Of a stretch of DNA of 64,000 bases, positions 35,957 to 48,100 are shown piece by piece. Source of the stretch: Cardinalis cardinalis (taxonomy: Eukaryota > Chordata > Aves > Passeriformes > Cardinalidae). Each line of letters starts with the position of its first letter. The first letter of the stretch is position 1. The stretch spans positions 6,621,757 to 6,685,756 of the forward strand of contig JACDOX010000016.1 in NCBI GenBank assembly GCA_014549065.1, written 5' to 3'. Made by a program: the position numbers and the translations under genes. A model generated the notes under the pieces. The model was given only the letters and a program-made list of their open reading frames with translations. It did not search any database and was not told the DNA's origin.

Positions 35957-38900
35957 AATGTATTTCTATTAATATGATAAGCATCTGATTCACTTTACAA
36001 TATCTTTGCAAATAGCAATACTGTTTGATATATCCAAATAATACACAAAGGAAATTATCTCAAACTACATGAATTATCTTGCAATATACAGGCAAAACCA
36101 CACCCTATATGCAAATATCTTGCAAATCCCATCTGAAAACACTCTGAAAATAGAAACTTATGTTTTATTACAAGGCTTTTGCTATGTAATAAGTTCCCTT
36201 GCCTAATTCATTAAAAAATGTTTTATCCAACATCTTGAAATTAACTCCATAGAGAATTTGAACAATTCACCAAGACCCTAAATGAAAATCTACTTGGANG
36301 CCAAACTTTGCATATTCAGTGTTGTGAAGAGAAATAGATTCACGGGTGAAAGATCATTTCTCATTAATAATGCCCTGAAAGAAGAATGAACCTTTTCTGA
36401 ACATCATTCATTACTCTCTACATGGGGTTGGCAGCACCAGCAGCCTAACTAGATTCACATCAGAACNTACATTCACAGCACCTCTGCACAGAAATCTAGG
36501 GAGAAGCCAATGGGACGGCAATCAGGATTAGCTTTTCTGTATTATATTTCAGAACACGGTATCTAAAACTACAAGAAAATAAAAGACAAGCCTGATGGCA
36601 ATCTGTCTTGCTCCAACCACCTGGTGAGTACAGTGCAAAGGGGCATCCACAAAACACAGCAGACACATCCAGGCATCTTCAGTCTTGGCATCTCCATCCC
36701 GAGGATGAAGGATGTCACTGAGGATGAGTCTGGCAGAGGCAAAGACTTTTTTATTCCATCAGGATTGTCAAGAGTTTGTGAGTTTATTTTTAGCAGAATC
36801 CCTGAAAACTCAGATAATAAAGGCAACAAATCTAAAACCCCATCAGATACATAAAATATTGAACTACACCTATAGGTAAATCTAAATACAATATATAAAA
36901 TATAATATGTAAGCAGCCACCCATGACATCACGGTGGGTGAAAACTCCAATCAGAGAGCCCTTGGAGGTGGGCAGGAGGACTGCAATGTAATAAACAGGC
37001 AGACAGACTCGTTTGGAAGAAGAACAGAGGAGGAAGGATCTGCCTCTAACACACCAGTTTGATGGAATCACTACACTGAAGTTGTTGTGCTGGCAGGCTC
37101 CACTCTGACAGTGGAGTAGCACTAACTGAGACCCAGNGAGTTATGAGGAAGCATCACCAAGAGTCATTACATCTTCCAGGGCTCTAGAGATCCTTGTTTA
37201 TTAAATTTCTTNCAAAATCTTATACTAAAGCTACTTTACAAAACTTAACACAGTAAATTTAAAACCTGCAACTTTTAAATTAATTGTAATAAATGTCAAA
37301 AACAATGACTGAATTTAAATGCACAAATGTTTAATTAGACCTGCCTTACATCTTTTAAGGTAGCACCTGCTGGTCTCCATTAGCAGACTTTGCTNAAGAA
37401 CAATATTTTGTCTACTTCAGAGAACTCAGAAAAACCCATTTTCTTATTTTCACAGTAATAAGAAATATCTTTTCTCTGTAAATGCAAACACTGGGCATTT
37501 ATATACCCTACCATGCATTCCCTTCTCTTGCAATTAGTCCTTTACTAGTAATTAGCAACTATCTTGCTCAGTTGTGGAACACTTGTATGCAAAAGGAAAC
37601 AAGGACTAGAACTCCATATTATATACTTCTACTGTACAGAATAATTCAAACATCAGACAAAGTTTTCCTTTTGATTAATCTATTTACTACTACTGTGGAT
37701 GACAGAGCAAGGAAACAGCTCTTGCTTATTTCTGCTGTGTGCAGAGTGTTGTCATCCTCCAGTGCTGTAGTTAACACANTTCATAACACAATATCTCATG
37801 GGATGAAATAGTTTCCCAAAATTAAAAAGGGAGGGGTGATTGTTTTAATTAACCTGCTGCTACTAAAAATCTAGGGATACTAATTCCACATCTCTAAATA
37901 GGCNTAAGATAAACTTTATCTTGTTAACAGAAGAATTGTTCTTGATTTCCATTTTTAGTATGTATTCTTTGCCCACAGGACAGTTAAAATCCTTTCATAT
38001 AAGCAGACAGCTTTTCACAAGAATTCACTCCCATAAATAAAATCAATGCAGCAAAACAAACAGAAACATTCAGACTTTTGCTTTCTTTCAATTAAAATAG
38101 AACAAAAGCTGTAGTCATTGTGCAACAGGGAAAAGCAGAGGAAGAGAAAATACATTGTCCATCTTGATATGACCAGGTACTTGAGGAAGAGGAGAGTGAA
38201 AAATACNTGATGCACCATGTTCATGTGCTGACTTCAGAGAATGAGCACAGAGCCAATTTCAAAGTGAAAAATAGCTCTATGAAATTACTTAATCTCTTCA
38301 TCCAGATCTCTAAAACATCCATAAGTGATCCTGCACATTCTCAGTTACAGAAAACTCCCAACTAATTTCAAATATTTAGCACAGCAAAGTCATGTCTTGA
38401 GAATAGTTAGGAAATTATTTTTACTATGGTCTAGGATTCCAACTAAGCAGGTTTTTAAAAGTCAAATCCAGAAGGAGTTGGCGCCTGGAAACTTGCAAAG
38501 CACCAGTCATTATAACACAGCTGCAACCAAAACTATTAATCTTTCACTTTCAAGAACACCAATTTAAGCAAAAACTTCTTAGAAAAAGGGAATTTAAACA
38601 GTATGCAACCCAGGATTTAAACAATATGCAACCCACTCACTTTTTAGCTGTCTGAAAGAAGACTTTTAACCCACTGTTTATAATGGAAGATAACAGATAC
38701 ATTCTATAACACTAGATACCATAAATTATTTACAGCTATGTACCATGAGTAACTTCTAATTTTACTCATTCCCTACTTGCAGCCACTAGAGATGAATCTC
38801 AGCATGGCTGGGAACCTTGGCAGAACAAAACAAAGATTCAACATGTCAGAGCCTGGGATTGGAATCAGCCAATTCAGTGGAAATGTGCAGCTCCAAAGGA

Positions 38901-39700
38901 TGTGGAAAACACCAGGCACTTCCTGCTGAAGGTGAAGGACCATACAGAAGCAGAGCTGGATATCAAATAGCCAGTTCTTGACTTTCTAACTTTTTTTTTT
39001 TTCTGTTGTTCTTTGCCATCCTTCTCAAAGTCTATTATAAAGAAGCATTTTTAACCTGTTTCTTCAAGAAATGAGGCATATGTGGCTGCATTGCCTGGCC
39101 ATCTGTCAGTTTGCTATTTTCCCTCAAGCACATTTTGAACCTGTTGAACAATTTCAGCCAATTTGACAGAAGACTAAAGGTTTCAGACATAGAAATTTTG
39201 GCATATTTCATCAAAAACCAAAGCAAAAGGAAGAGAAAAATCCAGTGTATTGCTGAGTATGTGGCTGGCAAGGTGGGTGGCAGAGCACACAACACTGTGA
39301 GGGAGGCTGGGGAGATGGAGGTGAGCTCCACTGGTGCANATCCACTGGAAACTCTGCTTCCTCAGCAGAGCTTTACATCAACCAACGTCATGTTACTGCA
39401 GTGGTGTCTGCAGGTTTCAACCAAAAATCAGATAATATTACCAGAATAGTATTTTCTTCTTTTGGTTTTGTTCACNTTTTTCCTCCATGTATCTTTCAAG
39501 CCAAGCAAGACACCAGAGGAATGAGGTACACCAGTGAGAGAAATTGCAAGAAAGCCAGAGGTGATGTGATCATTCCATATGCACGTACTGGAAATGAACA
39601 CGAGACCAGGATGGTCAGAGTCTTGGAAATAATATAACTTCTAATTTTTTTTTATTATTTCTCTAGTTAAGTTTGGTTTGCCTTTGCCTTGGGGAAAGGG
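35957..39700. other. Anonymous AT-rich non-coding DNA
   Basis: No gene is recognised. The stretch contains a 23-base direct duplication at 38592-38635 and a T-run near 38991-39002. If the LTR that follows is a 3' LTR, the last part of this stretch should be retroviral internal sequence, but I cannot recognise gag, pol or env in it. Confidence 0.45.
38592..38635 (+). repeat. 23-base tandem duplication
   Basis: Two adjacent copies begin at 38592 and 38615. Each reads 'atttaaaca(g/a)tatgcaaccca', with the first followed by 'gg', and they differ at one position in the shared 21 bases. It is a simple local duplication with no visible function. Confidence 0.9.
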
Positions 39701-40024
39701 ATTTTAAGGCTTTTTTAGGGGGATGTTGCACCACTTAACAGAGATGAGTTTAACCACACAACAGACTGGGAGTAACCCAAAAGACAACCAAAAAATAACC
39801 ATCAGCAGTACATCAACAGCCAATGAACATCTACCCCAGACACTGCCCCTGGNATGGCTGGAGACACCTGGTCCAGAAAAGACTGATAAGGAAATCAAGG
39901 AGTGAGGACCTAATTAACAACAGAGGCCAAGAAATCCAGATCCAATAGGAAACGAAATACTAAGAACTATGCAACTTGAGACCAATAAACATGGAACCAA
40001 TGGATTTCTATGGGGTTTAGATTG

Positions 40025-40030
40025 TATAAA
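40025..40030 (+). promoter_or_regulatory. TATA box of the LTR (U3)
   Basis: TATAAA occurs about 300 bases into the LTR, with CCAAT strings upstream and the poly(A) signal about 70 bases downstream. This spacing suits a U3 core promoter with a start site near 40055. Whether it is still active is unknown. Confidence 0.5.
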
Positions 40031-40095
40031 GTTTGAGAAAAATCCAGTAAAACTCATGTGTGTATGGAATGTTTTCCATGACACATCCTGGCCAG

Positions 40096-40101
40096 AATAA
40101 A
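40096..40101 (+). terminator. Poly(A) signal of the LTR (R region)
   Basis: AATAAA, preceded by 'ggccag' and followed within about 50 bases by T-rich sequence, sits where the R region of an LTR normally places it. The expected cleavage site is about 15 to 25 bases downstream. Confidence 0.55.
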
Positions 40102-40170
40102 TGCCTGATTCTCTATCACTTCAAATACAGTGTTACAGGGTTTCTTTTTTCTTCCTGGATTTCAATGACA

Positions 40171-42611
40171 AGAGGCCCAGAATAACCAGACACAAAATTT
40201 TCCATCTAGCTCATATAATCTCTGGGCTTGGTCCNCAGACACTGGAGATTGTGAATTATTCAATGGTACATAAAAATCTTATAACCATCTTTAGTTATTG
40301 CACGCTAGTGTCTCCAGGTGAGGCCTGAGCAAATATGAGTTTGGTCTTAACTGTCTCCAGCTGTCACCAGGAGGGAAGGAGCATAAAACAAAAGGGAGTG
40401 CTACTTCCATTGATGTCCATGCTCATAGCTCCCAGGTATCAACAAATTAGGCTTTCCTGAGGCAAATAGCATCTCTTTCCAAGTAATCACATTTAATTAT
40501 CATTGCTGTGTCTGTTTTATAGCAAACTAATTCCTTTTTTATATCTATTTACAGTTTTAAAATCTTCCAGCTACAATGAATTATGCATCTGGGTAAATAC
40601 AAAAAATCCATCTTTGAATTTCTTTAAATCTGCTTAACACCTTAAAAAACTTCCAAATTTTTTTTGTTATGGGAAACAGTACATATTTGTTATGTACCTG
40701 CCAGCTTCACATTATTTGTGATTTTTTTAGATTCTCATCATATATTCCCCCAATCGTCTCCCTTTCTAGATGGATGAATTCCAGTCCATTTAGTATCCCT
40801 TCCCTGAGAAACATTTTCGTGCTCTTGACCATGCTTGACCATCCATGTTAGCCTTTTCCATACATTTCCAATGCTGGGCATTTCCTCCCTGGAGGGGCAG
40901 AGCCAGAACTGCCCATTCAGCATGTGAACAACCAGGGAATAAGGAATGGTGAAACAATGTCCTTAGCTCTGTGCTCATTACCTTCACTAATAATGCTTCA
41001 GATTCTACTTTATTGCTAAGAAACAGATCAATTCTTTAGAGATGTCCAGGATGACTAAGATCTTCTTCCCGAACAATAATAGAAAATTTAGAGCCCATTT
41101 TTTAAATCTGTAGCTGTTTATTTTTCTCTTGGACATTAATTTTCTAAAGACTAAATTTTATTTTTCTTTCACCCAGTCAGTATTAGGTGCCTGCTATTAT
41201 TTCCCTCTTCCTTCCACTCCCCCATTTTTACCATCTGCATCTCATAAATCTTCTCTGTATTTCAAATTCCATAGTATATAACCTTATCTTTATATCTTTG
41301 TGACTTGCACCTACAAGTTTTACCAGCAATATAAAGTAGATCATAACAGTGAAACTAGTTTGACATTATCAAGGAAAAAGTTAAATGAGCTCTAATAAGA
41401 TATATTTAAAGTCAAATTAACTTTGTAGATTTTCCTATTTAAGCATTCAATAACATTGTCAGTTCTTTCTTCCACATCCCTCTACAGCTTCTGGTGAGGG
41501 TTTTGTGCAACTCATAGATACAGATAGAAACATAGAGAGAGATATATATATAGTGTCTATGTCTTTACATAATGTATATTTTTAAAAGACTTTCTGAAGT
41601 CTATGGCTCACTCAGCCATCCTCAGTAGAATTATCAGCATTATTTAAAATGTGATTAGGAAGCCTTAAATACTGCTTTGTGCAATGAAGATACACTATGA
41701 CAATGTTTGAGGGGATATGATGAGTCACCCACAGTTTGATTCCATGAGAGCAGGACTGCAAACAAAGTGTGAGGCAGCATCTCATTGGCAGTGCAGTCAC
41801 ACACTGCCTCCCTCATTGCAAATCCATTCACGTGCCATTATGCTACTTTTTATACAATATGATATCTGCCTATTCTTAGCAAGCACTGCCTTCAACACAA
41901 GTGGAATAAAGTATAGCATGACTGCCCCTTGTGCTACTTTAAACAAATACAGAGTGAAAGCCAAAGGGTTTTCACAGACAATGGGCTTAGGCTGAAGGGT
42001 ATTACATCAGGATTCATAAGTACTCCACTTAACCTAGGCTGCATAGTTACCTAACAACTGCAATAACCAGAGGTGTTCTATTTAGTGATGCACATTTTTA
42101 CCAACAAAAAAAAAGTAAGAGATAAAAACCTATTTTTCAGCTCTTGATTGCAGCTTTTTTAGTGTCGGAGTTTTTGCTTTTGTGCTTTGCAAGAGAGCTG
42201 ACAATACTAATGTGGTTTAAAGAATTCTGACAAGTTGCAAGACATTATAGTAACTCATTTCACTAAAAGACAGGATATATTAAAAGACTGGGAATGTACT
42301 GTCATCATCAATAAAAAAAAAATTACTATATTTCTTAGGAGCAAATACTGTCTACTTTGATGGAGTTATGCCTGGCAATATTTTAAGGATTTTGGGCGGA
42401 AGAAAAGACCATTCTTTACTTCAATTCTAAAAGGAATAAAAAGTTAGCATACAACAGAATCCCTGTCTGTGCAACACTTCAATAGAATAGCCATTACCTT
42501 TATCTCTGAAGAGCTCCAATCCCCATCTGCAGGAAAAAAAATATATGGATCTGATACTTTGTGAAGGCCAGAGATGTTGCATCTGTTTAGCCACTTATCA
42601 ATTCAAAAGAA
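40171..42611. other. Anonymous AT-rich non-coding DNA
   Basis: No gene is recognised. It carries a short GA/TA simple repeat at 41533-41553 and has no N between 40236 and 42707. Open frames are short and unremarkable. Confidence 0.5.
41533..41553. repeat. Short (GA)n(TA)n simple repeat
   Basis: A run of GA dinucleotides passes into TA dinucleotides over about 21 bases. It is a minor microsatellite. Confidence 0.8.
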
Positions 42612-42785
42612 ATGATAGGGTTAGAAGGGATGCTTGGAGATCATAAAGTCCATCTCCTTGCCTCCAAGAAGTTCAAATGCCTCTTATCCCTCCTGACAGA
42701 TGGTTGTNTAGAGTGTCCACAGATGAATATGGCATTAATTCTTAAGGAAATTTATTTCAGTGCTGGCACTAAAAATGGATCTACA
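42612..42785 (-). mobile_element. CR1/L3-type LINE 3' end, reverse orientation
   Basis: Read on the + strand, the segment shows the typical reverse-complement order of a CR1/L3 3' end. 'gggttagaagggatgcttgg' comes first, then 'agatcataaagtccatctcc', corresponding to the usual 'gggttggaagggacctctggagatcatctagtccaaccc'. 'cctgacagatggttgt' (usual 'gacagatgtttgtc') and 'aatttatttcagtgct' (usual 'aatttattccagtgct') follow. The element therefore points toward lower coordinates and holds only the last 170 or so bases, a common 5'-truncated form. It is highly diverged and inactive. Confidence 0.75.
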
Positions 42786-43169
42786 GGAATGTTTCTGAGT
42801 CAAAAAAAATATCAAAGGAAGCTGGCAGGAGTAGAACATACAGTTTGAGATAACAACTCTCCCTGGAGGAAAGTTAGAACAGCTCTGTATCCTCCAACAA
42901 AGCATTGGACAAGTATCAACAAAATTCAAGTAGAAGCATCAAAAAAAAGTTGTAACAAAGCCCTAAAAATAAGCAATAAAAGCAAATAGATATACAGGCT
43001 GTTTACTAAAGTAAGTCCAGGATAAAACTTGACAAATAAATGGAATATGTCAAGGAGGAACAGAATCACTATAGATTGCAACTCCAGTCATTGCTAACAA
43101 AATTGACTTTTGTATGAAGTAAATATTACTGATTTACCAGAAAGGTGACAATGATTGTTACAAGTATCT
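42786..43169. other. Unassigned DNA between two LINE fragments
   Basis: No clear feature is visible. It may contain the N-terminal endonuclease part of the + strand LINE that follows, but no motif is readable before about 43190. Confidence 0.45.
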
Positions 43170-44215
43170 TTAAGGACAAAAACATTACAATAATGGAAGA
43201 CTTCAATAGCACTCACATATCCTGGGTAGGTGTCAGCATAGGTGATACTGAGACAAAGTCTTTGCAAAACAAACATTTGTTTTTTTGAAAATTTTTTTAG
43301 GTACCAAAAGAAAAATCCTACCTTTTGACTTTGAATAGAAGGTATCTGTGACCTAATTCAGGATATTTGCTCTTAAAGGCAACTGTTTCTGCACACAACC
43401 AAATCATAAAATAGAGAGGAGAGGAAAGCATAGGTACAGGAACAAACTGTCGTAATAAAAAACGAGTGAACACAGTTCTCATACTAGTAAGTCACAGCAC
43501 TGCAACTTGTTAGAGTTATCTGTAGGGCAAGGACAAGGCAGTTTATAGGCTGTGCTTGAATTTTCTAAAGGCTTAAAGGAAGTTTTTTAAACCTAAAGTT
43601 CATAAAATGCCATGGGAATGTCTTCCTGTGGATTAATAACAGATTAAAAGGATAGGAAAGTAAAGTAGGAATAAATAGTAGGACTTTAAATGAAGCATCT
43701 GGCCTGAGGCTTATGCTATTTAGTATTTTTGCAAATGATCTGGAAAAGGGGTGGCAGGGTAGCAACATTTGCTACTGGTGACAAATTATTCAGGGCAGTA
43801 AAAAGGCAAGCAAACTGCAAAGACTTGCATAGGAATTTCATGATTCAGAAAGATTGGGCAATAAACGTACAGAAAAAACTCAGTATAAATAAATGTAAAG
43901 TAACACACGTGGAAAAGGAACTTTAACTGTAGATATTCAGTGACTGAGCCTAAAGGAGCTATTATCTTTCAGGAAAGCTATCTCAGAGCTCTAACGGATA
44001 GTACCATGAAAACATCATCTTGATACTCAGGAGCACTTAAAAAGGCAAATAAAACATTAGGAATTTTTAGAAAGGAAGAGAAAATGAGAGAAAAAACATG
44101 ATTATGCCATTTTATAGATCCAAAGCGAGACTGCTGCTGCATGAAATCCAATTTCCGCATCTTGGAAAGCACCAAAGACTAGAGAAGCTACAGAGAACTG
44201 CAGCAGAGTGATCCA
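43170..44215 (+). mobile_element. CR1/L3-type LINE, ORF2 endonuclease and RT remnant
   Basis: This is a degraded but long copy of LINE ORF2. At 43190-43225 the translation I-M-E-D-F-N-S-T-H-I-S-W matches the endonuclease motif G-D-F-N-x-P-D-I-x-W. Near 43625-43665 'ttaataacagattaaaagga' and 'gtaggaataaatag' match RT blocks. At 43716-43751 L-F-S-I-F-A-N-D-L-E-K-G matches the RT block before the catalytic site. After a frameshift, 43759-43791 reads V-A-T-F-A-T-G-D-K-L-F, where the family has F-A-D-D-T-K-L-F, so the catalytic D-D pair is destroyed. About 45 further codons follow, including 'INKCKVTH'. Later blocks continue to about 44215 in other frames. The endonuclease-to-RT distance is shorter than normal, implying an internal deletion. 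The element is dead. Confidence 0.8.
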
Positions 44216-45100
44216 AACTCTACAGCACTCAGAGACAGCAACAGAGGAAATTCTGACATTTCAGGATCCCTATAAAGTGGAAATCTTAGGGTAGGNGAGA
44301 AACTAATTTTTCAAATGTCAGCATATGTTGATTCTGAAACACAATATGCTTCTGGGGACTCTGACAGCTGTTACTGGAATTACAGCTAAACTGCTGAAGA
44401 TTCAAGGCTCAAACACACTGAGGGCAGCCCTGTTGGCCAGAGGATCTCAGTCCCTGAGAGCAAGGGTCACTGCAGCCCTTTGTTCATGGCCTGCAGAGCA
44501 GCCCCAGCCCTGGCTATCCTGGGTGGATGGGATCTGTTCTGCTGCAGAAGCATGAGCCTAAAAATTTCCACACTCAAGACTTGAACCAAGGTCCTGGCGG
44601 GCTCTCCACCTTGTTCTGGGGCTTCCAGAAATCCCACACTCTGGGACATGGATAGGAGAACTTATGGAAGCTCCCCTTGAAACTCAGACACTCATTTGTC
44701 AAACAATTGTCATAAAAGAATTAAAGCTTGAAAATTATTGTTTCCAACAGAATGCACAGTCTTAAAGATAAGACTACACAAAAACGTGTTAGGGAGAAGC
44801 GCTCACGTATGAATAGCTATGGACAGATTTTGAAAAGAAATTGAAAACCAGCGTCAAATCTTGGCTTTTCTACCATCTGAAAAGCATGTTTAAAGTAGGT
44901 AATATTGCTACCTTGCTTAAGGTTTGAAAAAACACCAGCAGTATCGTTGGCCAGTCTTCCTGAGTCAACAAATGTGGTGATAGACATCTTCCCAGCTACA
45001 CATATCCTATTTCTCAAGTGTCTCTCCAAGGAATTTCAGAAGAAATTTTAGTCACAAAAACTCAGAGGAAATTAAAACTATTCAGTTCTACAATAAAGTT

Positions 45101-45143
45101 TACAGTAATAATGTGACCTCATACAGTAATAATGTGACCTTAC
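45101..45143 (+). repeat. 21-base tandem duplication
   Basis: 'tacagtaataatgtgacct' occurs twice, starting at 45101 and 45122, with only the last bases differing. It is a recent-looking local duplication, since the shared part has not diverged. Confidence 0.95.
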
Positions 45144-48100
45144 ATTTACTTCATTAGCAATCCTTCAACTGAACTAAAGATTAATATGTACATCCTGCTT
45201 TTCTTAGAAGGAACAGAAGACGCTGGTTTCTTATTTACTCATCCATTTCTTTCTCTCACATATGCCTGTATCATAGCTTCAAGATTTCATGCATTTCCAA
45301 AACAATGCCATTTCTGACCTTCTCAACAATCTTTTTGTTATAAAGAAAGCAAAACAACAATTTAGGTACAGTTATTGACAGAGACCCACAGTAACAATAG
45401 CATGAGATTTACTCGATGAAGATGTCTCAGCTTGAAAGAATTCAGGCAAAATTTCATTCAGTATCAGCTAACAGCTATCCTTTCTAGCTTTAATCAGTCT
45501 CAGACTGGAACAAAAAATTCAGCTGAAGCCATCAAGATCCTCCCAATTCTATCAAAGTCATTATGTATCTCATGGTTTCCAACCAAAATCTCAAACAACC
45601 TGGCACTCTCAAAATTTTTAAATTCCTTGTTTTACTTCTACCCTATTTTACTGAGATGAAATAAATCAGCCTCAAATTTTACAGATTTCATGAAGTGCTC
45701 ACACAGCTTTAGAACAGATAGAGGCCAATTTGAAGCCCAGACTAAGCCAGCACTTCTTTGGACTGATCCCTAACCCTCAACAGGCAGTGGCTCCAGTTTG
45801 AAAAACTATATATAGCTGGTAAATGACTTATTGCAGTTGAAACTTCAGCCCATTTGNATTCAACGGGAATGCTGCCATGAGCTCAATTTGGACGACAGTT
45901 CCATCATTTTGGTGATATTGCACCAAAAGTTTCATATTTTTCACAATTATAAAAACATTTTTTATTATTTATGTGGGTTAAATCTCTGCGTAAATGTATT
46001 AAAAACAACCTATTAAACATTTTCAAAGTAAAAACTCAAAGGAATAACTTTATCATGGGTACAGTAAACTATCCTTTTATATATAATTTGTAGCCACATT
46101 ACTCTGAAGTTCAGAGCCCATCAATTAGTAATTATTTCAGTGTGTTACAGTCATTGGAGGAACAGAGAAGGCCCAAAAGCACAGCTGTTCTTCCTCTCCC
46201 TTAATTTGATTCAGTCAAGAGCTTTCCAATGAATTTGCTACAGCTGAGTCAAACTCTGTTCACCCAGTTCTAGGTATATTTAACATACTGGAGAAAAATT
46301 CATACAGGACATGAATAACCAGCCCCTTACTCATAGGAATGACAGCTCTTCCCCCAAGTGAGCTAGACATGGAATAGACCTACTCCCTTTCCTGATCATC
46401 TTTTGCTTTACAGAAATAATCTAAAGTTTCATAGATTAATTTTTATAATCAATCTTTAATATTGTGTAAAATGTAATGACTCAATCATTTTTGTTGCTGT
46501 CAGTGGGGAAAATTTCAAAGTACTCAGGTAAATCTTTTGTATGGGTACAAATTCAGACAAGTAGACACATTTTTTTTAAAGAGAAGCTTCTCTAGAAGCA
46601 GAAGATTCTAGACAAACATGCAAAGTATACATGCCAGGATTATAGGAGACACGTGATGACTCAAGATACATCATGTGTGTAACCAAAAGTGTTATAACCA
46701 TAATGAGTCATTGAAAGATGCATCATCAATGCTGATTTCTTGAACAACCAACAAGGATGGGTGAAGATGGGTGGCCATGGGGGCTGACAGATTTCATTCA
46801 GCTCTTGACTTGTCTCTTGCCTATCTGCAATTGCTGTATTTGAGTGAACTTTCTGCTGTGCCAGCAGTAACCCAGGCATATAATTACAACATCTTTGAAA
46901 AGCTCATCTGAGAAANAAATAAGCTTGCTTAAAAAAAAAACTTCATATTGCCCTGACTCATAAATCTATGATGCACTTAATTAAATTCAATAGGTAATTT
47001 TAGAGAGAGATAAACAAATTAAAGAACCTCTACTGAATGACAGAAAGTTCCAAATAAACATAACCCATTTTGCATTTTAATTCCAGAGTTATTTGTCGTT
47101 GTCAGGGCTGATACCTGCCTTAGAAATACTCTTGAAAAGAGTTCTCACATAATGGTATTAAAGAAACCTACCAAAAAATATTTTGTTTAAATCAGACAAC
47201 TTGCTCCATCCTCCATGGACACATAAGAGAAGGCTGAGAAAGACAATAGCAATTTTTTTTATTATGCCAAGAAACTCTTTAAAGATTTTTCTCCTCCTAA
47301 CTCCTCTGGAGAGCAGCAATTAGGATGCTGTTTGTCCAGATTCATCAACAATGGCACACACAAAGCTGTAAATATGCCATGCATATGTCGGATTTATTAT
47401 GGTTCCCTCCAGTATGACAGATTTATACATTGTCTCTTTCTAGTAAAAGGTAAAACTGCTGTAGAAACAAAGAAATAATTTGCAACCAGCAGTCATCAGC
47501 TGTGTGTAAGAACCCATCTGAGTCTATCCAGACTCCAGTGTTATTCTCCATCACCTTGGAATCCCCATTTTGCCCACTCACCCTCTCTCTCACCACTTCT
47601 AGAGAAGCCCATCCCCTGCTGTCATGTCTCAGCGTATGTGTTTGTCAGCTCCAGAATCCCATTTAATGTACAATCAGGGAACAGAGAGCAGTGCAGGCAG
47701 AAGTTGTNAATTCTGCTCAGGAGAGATCTTTTCCATCTAGGTGTCATGGAAAGTTTTCTCTGGGCAGACTGAACCAGCCCTCAAGTCTCTCAAGCCTGAG
47801 AATCAGCAGACAGTTCCTACCTCCCCTTTTCTCCTGCCCACGTTCTTCTTCACAGATTGTTCTCCCAAGCACAAAAAAGCCAAGTTCTGTCACTCCTGTC
47901 CCTATCCCACTTCTGAGCACTGCAGACAAACGTGTTCTGTGGGCAGGGGGGATTTCTGTCAGGAAGTGCTACCCCAGGCCGTGCCCNTTCACTGCGGCTG
48001 CTGGGGGAGACCAGGGGTGGGCAGGGAGAGACAGCAACAAATGACACAGAGCATTTGTTTTCAACAACTGAAAAAGTAATGGTAAAAAAAACATCTAGAG

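Larger units (their letters stand above)
39713..40170 (+). mobile_element. Endogenous retrovirus LTR with polypurine tract
   Basis: A purine run 'aggggga' sits directly before a TG at 39724, as a retroviral polypurine tract sits before a 3' LTR. From there about 447 bases have LTR architecture. CCAAT strings lie upstream of a TATAAA at 40025-40030. A poly(A) signal AATAAA follows about 70 bases later in the context 'cctggccagaataaatgcc', which recalls avian ERV LTRs. A T/C-rich stretch then resembles U5 and ends with CA at 40169-40170. No primer-binding site follows the CA and no 5-base direct repeat was found, so a 3' LTR with lost or unrecognised internal sequence fits best; a solo LTR with decayed ends is the alternative. 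The ERV class is not assigned. Confidence 0.6.
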
